Below are positions 1 through 7,261 of a DNA stretch of 30,128 nt, one piece after another; the first letter of the stretch is position 1, and each line of letters begins with the position of its first letter. This DNA is from Litorivivens sp041625495 (lineage in GTDB: Bacteria > Pseudomonadota > Gammaproteobacteria > Pseudomonadales > Spongiibacteraceae). Made by a program: the position numbers and the translations under genes. The stretch is taken from positions 1 to 30,128 of the forward strand of contig NZ_JBFJTH010000029.1 of the NCBI RefSeq assembly GCF_041625495.1, in the 5' to 3' direction. Under the pieces are notes generated by a model. The model was not told where the DNA came from. It searched no databases and was given only the letters and a program-made list of their open reading frames with translations.

Positions 1-303
1 GGGTTTATCTCCAACCCCGGCGAAGCCAAGAATCTGGCAACCAACTGGTATCGGGCAAAAATGGCGCGGGCCATCTTCAACGGCATCGACAACCACTTCA
101 AGCGCAGCCCACCGCCCGACACCTACCTCGCGGCCCTCAAGCGCGGCGAGATTAAACCCCGGGAGTACACAATCAGCAGTGGTGATACACTGTCAGAGAT
201 TGCTGCCCGTTTCGATGTCACCGTGACGCAGCTGCAGCGTGAAAACAAACTCGCCCACACCCAGATACGGGTGGGCCAGACACTGAAAATTCCCGAATCC
301 TGA
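1..303 (+). CDS. amiB: N-acetylmuramoyl-L-alanine amidase, C-terminal end (5'-truncated by window edge)
   Basis: The reading frame is open from base 1 and ends with TGA at 301-303, giving the last 100 residues. The first residues (GFISNPGEAKNL) match the conserved end of the Amidase_3 zinc amidase domain, and 'TNWYRAKMARAIFNGI' continues it. From about residue 53 a LysM domain follows (YTISSGDTLSEIAARF, then VGQTLKIP at the end), which binds peptidoglycan. The protein would cleave the amide bond between MurNAc and the stem peptide during septum splitting in the periplasm. Position directly before mutL is the usual place of amiB/amiC-type amidases in gammaproteobacteria, 10 bases upstream of mutL. 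An ATG at 61 is internal to the domain and is not the true start. The choice of amiB rather than amiC as the symbol rests on synteny and the LysM domain. Confidence 0.85.
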   Translation, partial: GFISNPGEAKNLATNWYRAKMARAIFNGIDNHFKRSPPPDTYLAALKRGEIKPREYTISSGDTLSEIAARFDVTVTQLQRENKLAHTQIRVGQTLKIPES

Positions 304-313
304 TACTGTTCTA

Positions 314-2131
314 ATGCCCCGAATTCAATTGCTCAACCCCCGGCTCGCCAACCAGATCGCTGCCGGGGAGGTGGTCGAACGCCCCGCCTCCGTCGTCAAG
401 GAACTTCTGGAAAACAGTCTGGACGCCGGCGCCAGTCGTATTGATCTGGAGGTGGAGGCCGGCGGCGTAAAGCTGATCCGTATCCGCGACAACGGCGGCG
501 GCATCGACAAAGACGACCTGCCCCTGGCTATGAGCCGCCATGCCACCAGCAAAATCCGCGACCTGGAAGACCTAGAAAAGGTTCTCAGCCTTGGTTTTCG
601 CGGCGAGGCCTTGGCCAGTATCAGCTCGGTTGCCCGACTAACCCTGACCTCGGCCACCGACGAATCCAGCTCCGGCTGGCAGGTAAGCTGTGAAGGTCGC
701 GAAATGCAGGCCACCGTGAAGCCCGCACCCCACCCCCGCGGCACCACTGTGGAAATGCGCGACCTGTTTTTTAACACACCCGCCCGTCGCAAATTTCTGC
801 GCACCGAAAAAACCGAATTCGGCCATCTTGAAGAAGTGGTCAAGCGATTAGCCTTGAGCCGCTACGACGTGGCGTTCAACCTGCGCCATAACAGCCGTGT
901 CGTGCACAGTCTGCCAGCGGCTACCAATCAACTGGAGCAGGAACGGCGGCTGAGCCGGGTATGCGGCCCGGCCTTTCTGGAAAATGCTCTCCATATCGAA
1001 ACCGAAGCGGCTGGCCTGAAGCTGTGGGGCTGGGTGGCGCTGCCCACTTTTTCTCGCAGCCAGGCCGACATGCAGCACTTTTTCGTCAACGGCCGCATGA
1101 TCAAGGACAAGCTGATCGCCCACGCGGTACGGCAAGCCTATCGGGATGTACTGTTCCACGGTCGCCATCCAGCGTTCGTTCTGTATCTGGAACTCGACCC
1201 TTCGATCGTCGACGTCAATGTGCATCCCACCAAGCATGAGGTTCGCTTCCGCGATGGCCGCACCGTGCACGACTTTATCTTCCGGAACTTGCATCGCCTG
1301 CTGGCCGAGGTGCGGCCAGAAGATCAGGTCAACAACGCGCGCCTGGAAACCCAGCAACAACCGGCAGAGATCGCACCGCAGCAGGCTCCTATTAGCTTTC
1401 GGCCATCGCAATACGAAAACAGAGTCAGCGAAAGCGATGTTCGCGAACAGCTACAGGGTTATACCGCACTACAATCGCGCGCTCCGACCGCAATGCCAGC
1501 CACAGTATCCAGCCAAGCGATGGCACCGCCGGCCGAGGACGAACAAATACCGCCGCTGGGTTACGCGCTCGCTCAACTCAAGGGCGTCTATATTCTTGCG
1601 GAAAACGAGCACGGCTTAGTCATGGTGGATATCCACGCCGCCCACGAGCGCATTACTTACGAGCGAATGAAAACCGCGCGCGACAATCAGGCCATTCGCA
1701 GCCAGCCACTACTGGTCCCGATGACCCTTGCCGTCAGCGAGCGCGAAGCGGCCTGTGCCGAACAGTCCAGTGAAATGTTCGGCCAGCTGGGCATGCGCGT
1801 GGAGCGGGCCGGGGAAGAGGCACTGGTCGTGCGCGAATTGCCTGTGATGTTGGCTAACAGCGACGTGGATCAATTGGTTCGCGACGTGCTCGCCGATTTC
1901 ATGGAATACGGTAGCTCTGATCGGATGCTAGCCCATATCGATGAAATCCTGGCCACCATGGCCTGTCATGGCTCGGTACGCGCTAACCGCAAACTCACCA
2001 TCCCGGAAATGAACGCCCTGCTGCGGGACATGGAAGCGACCGAACGCAGCGGCCAATGCAATCACGGCCGGCCAACCTGGGTGCAGGTATCACTGCCCGA
2101 ACTCGACAAATGGTTTCTACGTGGCCGCTGA
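314..2131 (+). CDS. mutL: DNA mismatch repair protein MutL (endonuclease-type C-terminus)
   Basis: 605 aa, normal for MutL. The N-terminal GHKL ATPase is complete: NQIAAGEVVERPASVVKELL, DNGGGI, ATSKI, GFRGEALASI and FFNTPARRKFL are all present within about the first 160 residues. A low-complexity Q/P-rich linker spans about 340-405. The C-terminal dimerisation domain starts near residue 410 and contains D439-I-H-A-A-H-E445-x4-E450, which fits the metal-binding DxHA(x)2E(x)4E motif of endonuclease MutL; ACHGSVRA and CNHGRPT are the other metal-site motifs. E. coli-type MutL lacks this motif and relies on MutH, so this MutL probably nicks DNA itself. It couples MutS mismatch recognition to strand excision. 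The gene overlaps miaA by 11 bases, which suggests coupled translation. Confidence 0.96.
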   Translation: MPRIQLLNPRLANQIAAGEVVERPASVVKELLENSLDAGASRIDLEVEAGGVKLIRIRDNGGGIDKDDLPLAMSRHATSKIRDLEDLEKVLSLGFRGEALASISSVARLTLTSATDESSSGWQVSCEGREMQATVKPAPHPRGTTVEMRDLFFNTPARRKFLRTEKTEFGHLEEVVKRLALSRYDVAFNLRHNSRVVHSLPAATNQLEQERRLSRVCGPAFLENALHIETEAAGLKLWGWVALPTFSRSQADMQHFFVNGRMIKDKLIAHAVRQAYRDVLFHGRHPAFVLYLELDPSIVDVNVHPTKHEVRFRDGRTVHDFIFRNLHRLLAEVRPEDQVNNARLETQQQPAEIAPQQAPISFRPSQYENRVSESDVREQLQGYTALQSRAPTAMPATVSSQAMAPPAEDEQIPPLGYALAQLKGVYILAENEHGLVMVDIHAAHERITYERMKTARDNQAIRSQPLLVPMTLAVSEREAACAEQSSEMFGQLGMRVERAGEEALVVRELPVMLANSDVDQLVRDVLADFMEYGSSDRMLAHIDEILATMACHGSVRANRKLTIPEMNALLRDMEATERSGQCNHGRPTWVQVSLPELDKWFLRGR

Positions 2132-3086
2132 GGATTTACCCCCAGCCATTTTCTTGATGGGCCCCACCGCCTCCGGCAAAACCCGGCTGGCGTTTGAATT
2201 GTGTGACCACCTCAACGCGGAGATCATCAGCGTGGATTCTGCCCTGGTATACCGGGGCCTGAATATCGGCAGCGCCAAACCCACCGCGCAGGAACTGCAA
2301 CGCTACCCCCATCGCCTGGTAGACATCCGCGACCCCGCCAACCCTTACACAGCGGCTGACTTTCGTCGCGATGCGCTGGCAGCGATGGCCGATATCACCG
2401 CACAGGGCAAGGTGCCCCTGCTGGTGGGTGGCACCATGCTGTATTTCAAGGCCTTGCTGGACGGACTGGTTGAACTGCCACCCATCGAGCCGACAATCCG
2501 CGCAAGCATCGAACGACAAGCAAAGACAAGCGGCTGGCCCGCGCTGCACGCCGAGCTGACACAATGCGACCCGGAGACTGCCGCCAACCTCCACCCCAAT
2601 CACTCGCAACGCATCTGCCGGGCGCTGGAGGTATACCGCGGCACCGGGCGCCCCCTCAGTCACTGGCGACGCCAGCAGGCTGAGCAAGCGCTCCCTTACC
2701 GGCTATTGCAGCTAGCGGTGGCACCTGCGGAGCGGACCCTATTGCACCAGCGCATCGAGCAGCGCCTGACCACCATGTTTGCCAGCGGCTTTGTCGACGA
2801 GGTTCGGCAGCTTTATCAGCGCGGCGATCTCGACCGGAACCTTCCGGCCATTCGCGCTGTCGGATATCGGCAAGTCTGGGAATATCTCAGCGGTGAGATA
2901 AGCGAAAGCGACATGCAGACCAAAGCGCTGGCGGCCACCCGCCAACTTGCCAAGCGCCAGTTCACCTGGCTGCGCAAGTGGCCGGCGCTGCACTGGCTGC
3001 TGTGGAAAGATGCCGAAGAAAGCTTGTTGCCGGCGCTTTTTGAGAAGCTCAGCGATGTTGATTTTCCAGTGGATGGGCTATACTAG
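2121..3086 (+). CDS. miaA: tRNA dimethylallyltransferase MiaA
   Basis: 321 aa, close to the usual 310-320. MiaA transfers a dimethylallyl group from DMAPP to N6 of A37 in tRNAs reading UNN codons. Visible motifs are the P-loop GPTASGKT (residues 14-21), the DSALVYRGLNIGSAKPT segment that holds the catalytic Asp and binds the prenyl donor, LVDIRDP, and GGTMLYFKALLDGL. The C-terminal part has AIRAVGYRQVWEYL and TRQLAKRQFTWLRKW, typical of the tRNA-binding region. The start is GTG at 2121 inside the end of mutL; no ATG lies upstream of the P-loop, so this start is the only reasonable one. The gene sits in the conserved mutL-miaA-hfq order, and its last codons may hold an hfq promoter (see 3058-3084). 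Confidence 0.96.
   Translation: MAAEDLPPAIFLMGPTASGKTRLAFELCDHLNAEIISVDSALVYRGLNIGSAKPTAQELQRYPHRLVDIRDPANPYTAADFRRDALAAMADITAQGKVPLLVGGTMLYFKALLDGLVELPPIEPTIRASIERQAKTSGWPALHAELTQCDPETAANLHPNHSQRICRALEVYRGTGRPLSHWRRQQAEQALPYRLLQLAVAPAERTLLHQRIEQRLTTMFASGFVDEVRQLYQRGDLDRNLPAIRAVGYRQVWEYLSGEISESDMQTKALAATRQLAKRQFTWLRKWPALHWLLWKDAEESLLPALFEKLSDVDFPVDGLY
3058..3084 (+). promoter_or_regulatory. Candidate promoter for hfq inside the end of miaA
   Basis: TTGATT (3058-3063) and TATACT (3079-3084) resemble -35 and -10 boxes, but the spacer is only 15 bases, shorter than ideal. In E. coli several hfq promoters lie within miaA, so the position is sensible. It would leave a leader of roughly 150 bases before hfq. 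This is based on sequence resemblance only. Confidence 0.3.
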
Positions 3087-3238
3087 CCCTTAAACTTCAA
3101 GTAATTCCGTAACCCGGGTCTTATTTGATTCAGCTTGCGGGAGGCGTAGGCGTCCGAGAACTGCTTTTTAGGTCTCCATTCGGACATGCCACCGTCTGTC
3201 GCTTATTCTGGCCAATGGCCACTCAAGGAGGCTACACC

Positions 3239-3484
3239 ATGTCAAAAGGGCATAGCTTACAAGACCCTTACCTTAATATTCTGCGTAAGGAACGAGTACC
3301 GGTATCCATTTACCTGGTAAACGGCATCAAGCTTCAAGGACAGATCGAGTCTTTCGACCAGTTTGTCGTGCTGCTTAAGAACACGGTCAGCCAAATGGTG
3401 TACAAGCACGCCATTTCCACCGTCGTGCCCTCGCGCGTCGTCCGGCTGCCAATGCAGCACCCGCCGGAAGACGATGAGAGCTGA
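3239..3484 (+). CDS. hfq: RNA chaperone Hfq
   Basis: 81 aa, the short Pseudomonas-type form. The Sm core is nearly invariant: SLQDPYLNILRKERVPVSIY and NGIKLQGQIESFDQF form Sm1, and YKHAISTVVPSR is Sm2 with the uridine-binding YKH. The C-terminal tail is short and acidic (PEDDES). Hfq forms a ring hexamer that pairs small RNAs with mRNAs; in Pseudomonas its distal face also binds A-rich leaders together with Crc, whose homolog is encoded at 28861-29643. The start is ATG 3239 with a strong AAGGAGG at 3225-3231. An in-frame extension to 3125 exists but has no Hfq-like sequence and ignores this ribosome site. A strong hairpin follows before hflX. Confidence 0.98.
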   Translation: MSKGHSLQDPYLNILRKERVPVSIYLVNGIKLQGQIESFDQFVVLLKNTVSQMVYKHAISTVVPSRVVRLPMQHPPEDDES

Positions 3485-3532
3485 GGCACCTGCTTTCTTT
3501 GGTTCTGACTGTACATTGCTGAACTCCTTTAT

Positions 3533-3565
3533 CAGCCGCTGGCGCCGTTGGGCAGCTGGCGGCTG
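3533..3565 (+). other. Stem-loop between hfq and hflX
   Basis: CAGCCGC (3533-3539) pairs perfectly with GCGGCTG (3559-3565), and further wobble and GC pairs can extend the stem inwards. No T-run follows, so it is not an ordinary intrinsic terminator. It lies just upstream of the hflX ribosome site (GGGAG, 3572-3576). It may be an mRNA-end stabiliser, a processing site or a translation control element. Confidence 0.45.
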
Positions 3566-3582
3566 TGCTGTGGGAGAACCCC

Positions 3583-4866
3583 TTGCTATTTGAGCGTCCC
3601 GATACCGGTGAACGCGCAGTACTGGTGCACATTGAATTCAATGGGCTAACCGAGCGCGAAGATCCGGACGAATTCATGCAGCTGGTCACTTCGGCCGGCG
3701 GCGAACCCGTCTATTTCATGCGCGGCCAGCGCCCCATGCCTCACGCCAAAACCTTTGTCGGGTCTGGCAAGCTGGAAGAGATCCGGCAGGTTGTGGTGGA
3801 ACACGAGGCCGAGCTGGTGCTATTCAACCACTCCCTGTCTCCCAGTCAGGAACGAAACCTGGAAAAGGTGCTGCAGTGCCGGGTGCTCGATCGCACCGGC
3901 CTGATTCTGGATATCTTTGCCCAGCGTGCGCGCACCCACGAAGGTAAATTGCAGGTGGAGCTGGCGCAGCTCGAACACATGTCCACCCGCCTGATTCGAG
4001 GCTGGACTCACCTTGAACGCCAGAAGGGCGGCATCGGCCTGCGCGGCCCCGGTGAAACCCAGCTGGAAAGTGACCGTCGCCTGCTGCGTGCACGCATCAA
4101 AAGCATCCAAGCGAGGCTGGAGAAAGTGCGCAAGCAGCGCGATCAGTCGCGGCGCGCCCGCAAGCGAGCCGAAATTCCCACACTGTCTTTTGTGGGCTAC
4201 ACCAACGCGGGCAAATCGACACTGTTCAACTCCCTGACCGAAGCGCGCGTCTACGCAGCCGATCAGCTATTTGCTACCCTCGACCCCACCCTGCGCCGCC
4301 TGCAGGTGGCAGACGTGGGGCCCGTGGTGCTGGCTGACACAGTTGGTTTTATTCGCCACCTGCCACACAAACTGGTCGAAGCCTTTCGGGCCACACTGGA
4401 AGAGGCCGTGAGTTCAGATTTGCTGGTGCACGTCATCGACTGCGCCGACGAAGAACGCGATGACCACTGCCGGCAGGTGCATGCCGTGTTGGCAGAAATT
4501 GGTGCCGACGAACTGCCCATGCTCGAGGTTTACAATAAAATTGACCTGATTGGGCAGGCGCCGCGTATAGACCGCGATGAGCAGGGCAGACCTTACCGGG
4601 TGTGGCTGTCTGCGCGCCGGGGCAAGGGCCTGGAGCTATTGATGGAAGCCCTGAGCGAACTGCTCGCCGGCGACGTGGTCGATACCGATGTGGTTTTGGC
4701 CCCGGAAAAATCGCGTCTACGCTCGCGCCTGTTCGCACTCGGCGGGGTACAGGAAGAAGAATACAACGAGCAGGGCAGCACCCTGCACATACGCATGCCA
4801 AAAGCCGACCTGATGCGAGTACTCGCCCAGGAAGGAGAAAAGCTGGAAAATCTGCAACCGCGCTGA
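3583..4866 (+). CDS. hflX: Ribosome-dissociating GTPase HflX
   Basis: 427 aa from the chosen start. HflX is an OBG-HflX GTPase that splits stalled or idle 70S ribosomes, notably after heat stress. The N-terminal nucleotide-binding domain has HAKTFVGSGKLEEI, LSPSQERNLE and DRTGLILDIFAQRA; the linker has RGWTHLERQKGGIGLRGPGE followed by a long basic coiled coil. The G domain shows G1 GYTNAGKST, G2 ATLDPT, G3 DTVGFI, G4 NKID and G5 SARRGKG. I chose TTG at 3583 because GGGAG (3572-3576) sits 6 bases upstream and the protein then begins MLFERPDTGERAVLVHIEF like known family members. The longer GTG start at 3565 lies in a hairpin stem. It belongs to the hfq-hflXKC run. Confidence 0.95.
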   Translation: MLFERPDTGERAVLVHIEFNGLTEREDPDEFMQLVTSAGGEPVYFMRGQRPMPHAKTFVGSGKLEEIRQVVVEHEAELVLFNHSLSPSQERNLEKVLQCRVLDRTGLILDIFAQRARTHEGKLQVELAQLEHMSTRLIRGWTHLERQKGGIGLRGPGETQLESDRRLLRARIKSIQARLEKVRKQRDQSRRARKRAEIPTLSFVGYTNAGKSTLFNSLTEARVYAADQLFATLDPTLRRLQVADVGPVVLADTVGFIRHLPHKLVEAFRATLEEAVSSDLLVHVIDCADEERDDHCRQVHAVLAEIGADELPMLEVYNKIDLIGQAPRIDRDEQGRPYRVWLSARRGKGLELLMEALSELLAGDVVDTDVVLAPEKSRLRSRLFALGGVQEEEYNEQGSTLHIRMPKADLMRVLAQEGEKLENLQPR

Positions 4867-4946
4867 GGTACGACCACCCCAGCAAAGTTTGATAGACTTC
4901 GAAGCGCTTTTTGGTGACGACATTTTAGATTGTTTAGGAGAAGGGC

Positions 4947-6077
4947 ATGGCCTGGAATGAACCGGGTGGTAAAAATAACGACCCGTGGGGTGGCAACAAT
5001 CAGGGGCCACCAGACCTCGACGAGGCTCTGAAGAAATTCAAAGAACAGCTCGGCGGCATCTTTGGCGGCGGCAGTGGCGGATCTGGAGGCCAAGGCACCG
5101 GCTTTAGCACGGGTTCAGCCGGTGCCATCCTGGCAATCGCTGCTTTCATCTGGGCGGTATTTGGTTTCTATCAAGTCGATGAACAGGAAAAGGCTGTGGT
5201 GCTGCGCCTTGGCGTTTACCACACCACCCATTCGGCCGGCTTGCACTGGAGCCCCCCGCTGATCGACATAGTGGAAAAGGTCAACGTCACCAAGGTTCGC
5301 CAGGCTGAACACCGCGCGTCGATGCTGACCGAAGACGAGAACATCGTCGATGTACCCATGTCGGTACAGTACACCGTATCGGACCCCGCACACTTCCTGC
5401 TGAAAGTGCGCAACCCCGAGCACAGCCTTGAACAGGCCATGGAAAGCGCACTGCGCCACGTGGTGGGTGGTTCGTCCATGGATGACGTCATTACCGCCGG
5501 CCGGGAAAAAATGGCCGTCGATGTGAAGCAGCGTCTTCAGAACTATCTCGACAACTACGAGACCGGCATTCTGGTATCGGAGGTAAACATCAAGGAATCC
5601 CGAGCACCGGCCCAGGTGCAGGACGCCTTTGACGACGTAACCCGTGCCAAGGAAGACAAATCACGATTGAAAAACGAAGCTGAAGCCTACGCCAACACCA
5701 TCATCCCGGAAGCGCGCGGTGCCGCTCAGCGTCAGCTGGAGGAGGCCAACGCCTATCGCGATCAGGTGACCGCTCGCGCTGAGGGTGAGGCCGCACGCTT
5801 TACCAAGCTGCTGACGGAATACAAGAAGGCGCCGGAAGTTACCCGCCGCCGCCTCTACATCGATGCCATGCAAGACGTCTACAGCAACAGCACCAAAGTG
5901 ATGGTTGACGTCAAAGGCGGCAACAACATGCTTTACCTGCCCCTGGATCGCATAGCTAATCGCAACGGCGGCAGCGGTAGCGGCAGCATCGACAATATCG
6001 ATATTGAGGAGCTGACCAACCGCGTGGTCGATCAGCTGCGCCGCGAAACCCAGTCACGTCGTCGGGAGGGCCGTTGA
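4947..6077 (+). CDS. hflK: FtsH protease modulator HflK (SPFH/band 7)
   Basis: 376 aa, somewhat shorter than the 419 aa of E. coli HflK. The N-terminus is Gly-rich and cytoplasmic (GGKNNDPWGG, then a GGGSGGSGG stretch around 40-50), followed by one membrane anchor at about residues 58-75 and a periplasmic SPFH/band 7 domain (VDEQEKAVVLRLG, VNVTKVRQ, QYTVSDP, VNIKESRAP). A long Ala/Glu-rich helix follows (about 230-300), as in the HflK-HflC cage around the FtsH protease. HflK with HflC tunes FtsH degradation of membrane proteins. ATG 4947 is preceded by AGGAG within the AGGAGAAGGGC leader. It overlaps the region of the hflC start, implying coupled translation. Confidence 0.96.
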   Translation: MAWNEPGGKNNDPWGGNNQGPPDLDEALKKFKEQLGGIFGGGSGGSGGQGTGFSTGSAGAILAIAAFIWAVFGFYQVDEQEKAVVLRLGVYHTTHSAGLHWSPPLIDIVEKVNVTKVRQAEHRASMLTEDENIVDVPMSVQYTVSDPAHFLLKVRNPEHSLEQAMESALRHVVGGSSMDDVITAGREKMAVDVKQRLQNYLDNYETGILVSEVNIKESRAPAQVQDAFDDVTRAKEDKSRLKNEAEAYANTIIPEARGAAQRQLEEANAYRDQVTARAEGEAARFTKLLTEYKKAPEVTRRRLYIDAMQDVYSNSTKVMVDVKGGNNMLYLPLDRIANRNGGSGSGSIDNIDIEELTNRVVDQLRRETQSRRREGR

Positions 6078-6079
6078 TC

Positions 6080-6958
6080 ATGAATAACCGTGGATTAGGC
6101 ATACTGATACTGGTTGGCCTCGCCGTCATGCTTGGCTTCCAGACCCTCTACGTGATCAAGGAAACCGAGCGCGGTGTACTGCTGAAGTTCGGTGAAGTGG
6201 CAGTGCCAGATATCGAGAAGGGCCTGCACTTCAAGGTTCCATTGATGCACGTGGTGCGCAAATTTGATCGCCGCATTCTCACCCTGGACTCCCAGCCCGA
6301 GCGCTTCCTCACCGTTGAGAAGAAACCGCTGGACGTGGATTTCTACGCCAAATGGCGGGTTATCGACACCTTCAAGTTTTACACCGCCACCAACGGCGAA
6401 GAGGCCCGGGCCCACCGCCTGCTGGCCCAGCGTATCAATGACGGACTGCGCAACCAGTTTGGTGAGCGCACGGTTCACGAAGTGGTATCCGGCGAGCGGG
6501 ACCTGCTGATGGTGGAACTGACCCATAAACTGAACCAGATCGCCACTACCGAATTCGGTATCGAAGTGGTGGATATCCGGGTCAAGCGTATCGATCTACC
6601 AGAGCAGGTCAGCCAGTCGGTCTTCGACCGGATGAAGTCCGAACGCGAACGTGAAGCCCGCGAGCACCGCTCCACCGGTCGCGAGCAGGCAGAATTCATC
6701 CGCGCCGCTGCCGACCGCGAGCGCACGGTGATCGAGGCCAATGCCTACCGAGATGCCGAGCGCATTCGCGGTGACGGCGACGCCCGCGCTGCCGAAATTT
6801 ACGCCCAGGCCTACTCACGCGACCCGGAGTTTTACAACTTCATGCGCAGTCTGGCGGCCTACAGGGATTCCTTCAAAGGCAAGGATGACATCCTGGTGGT
6901 AGATTCAGAGGGTGAATTCTTCAAATATCTGAACGAAGGCGTCAACAGCAAGCGCTAA
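6080..6958 (+). CDS. hflC: FtsH protease modulator HflC (SPFH/band 7)
   Basis: 292 aa. A single N-terminal membrane segment (about residues 6-25, LGILILVGLAVMLGFQTLYV) is followed by a periplasmic SPFH domain (IKETERGVLLKFGEV, GLHFKVPLMH, LTLDSQPERFLT). The C-terminal helical part (RMKSEREREAREHRSTGREQ, then EIYAQAYSRDPEFYNFMRSL) is typical of HflC. It pairs with HflK to form the membrane-associated cage that restrains FtsH. I chose ATG 6080 because GGGAGGG at 6064-6070 is correctly spaced (9 bases); an in-frame TTG at 6074 is too close to that site. The hflK stop is at 6075-6077, so the genes are almost touching. Confidence 0.96.
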   Translation: MNNRGLGILILVGLAVMLGFQTLYVIKETERGVLLKFGEVAVPDIEKGLHFKVPLMHVVRKFDRRILTLDSQPERFLTVEKKPLDVDFYAKWRVIDTFKFYTATNGEEARAHRLLAQRINDGLRNQFGERTVHEVVSGERDLLMVELTHKLNQIATTEFGIEVVDIRVKRIDLPEQVSQSVFDRMKSEREREAREHRSTGREQAEFIRAAADRERTVIEANAYRDAERIRGDGDARAAEIYAQAYSRDPEFYNFMRSLAAYRDSFKGKDDILVVDSEGEFFKYLNEGVNSKR

Positions 6959-6983
6959 CATCGGCGCCGGATCATGTTACAAT
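6955..6983 (+). promoter_or_regulatory. Candidate promoter just after hflC
   Basis: CTAACA (6955-6960) and TACAAT (6978-6983) with a 17-base spacer resemble a sigma-70 promoter (4/6 and 5/6 matches). It overlaps the hflC stop codon. Predicted transcription would start near 6990, exactly at the foot of the hairpin at 6989-7037, so any transcript would begin with that terminator-like structure. Confidence 0.35.
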
Positions 6984-6988
6984 CGCGC

Positions 6989-7037
6989 AACCGGGCAGTG
7001 CTTACCGTTTTACGGTGAAGGGCTGCGCGGTTTTTTT
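6989..7037 (+). terminator. Terminator-like hairpin between hflC and DUF2065
   Basis: AACCG (6989-6993) pairs with CGGTT (7028-7032), GCAG (6995-6998) with CTGC (7023-7026), and the top ACCGT (7004-7008) with ACGGT (7012-7016), followed by seven T's (7031-7037). This has the form of an intrinsic terminator ending the hfq-hflXKC transcript. The downstream genes run the same way, so it may instead be a partial terminator or attenuator. Confidence 0.6.
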
Positions 7038-7058
7038 GTGTTTGTGTGGAACGAAAGC

Positions 7059-7244
7059 ATGTGGCAGGAGCTGGCAATTGCCTTCAGTCTGGTACTGGTT
7101 ATAGAGGGCCTCATGCCCTTCATCAGCCCGGGCCAATGGCGCGCGGTCGTGCTCAACATTGCCCGCACCGACGACAAACAGATTCGCATAGTGGGGCTGG
7201 TCAGCATGCTGTCCGGTCTGGCCCTGCTGTATTGGGTACGATAG
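7059..7244 (+). CDS. DUF2065 family small inner-membrane protein (YjeT-like)
   Basis: 61 aa. It matches the DUF2065/YjeT family, with MWQELAIAFSLVLVIEGLMP at the start, a short charged loop (ARTDDKQIR), and GLVSMLSGLALLYWVR at the end. Two membrane segments are visible (about 4-22 and 44-60). Function is unknown in the family, but it lies between hflC and purA in E. coli and Pseudomonas, so it may have a role with the HflKC complex. I chose ATG 7059 because family members start at this point; an upstream in-frame GTG (7038) directly abuts the T-run of the hairpin and would add seven residues. The ribosome site is weak. hisZ follows after 17 bases. Confidence 0.85.
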   Translation: MWQELAIAFSLVLVIEGLMPFISPGQWRAVVLNIARTDDKQIRIVGLVSMLSGLALLYWVR

Positions 7245-7261
7245 AGTAAAACGGAATCCCT

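Noticed and set aside
848..1411. 187-codon minus-strand frame inside mutL
   Set aside because: It is antisense to conserved MutL sequence, with no motif or ribosome site.
3125..3238. N-terminal extension of the hfq frame (38 extra residues)
   Set aside because: It has no Hfq-like sequence, and a strong AAGGAGG sits 7 bases before ATG 3239, which gives the standard 81-aa protein.
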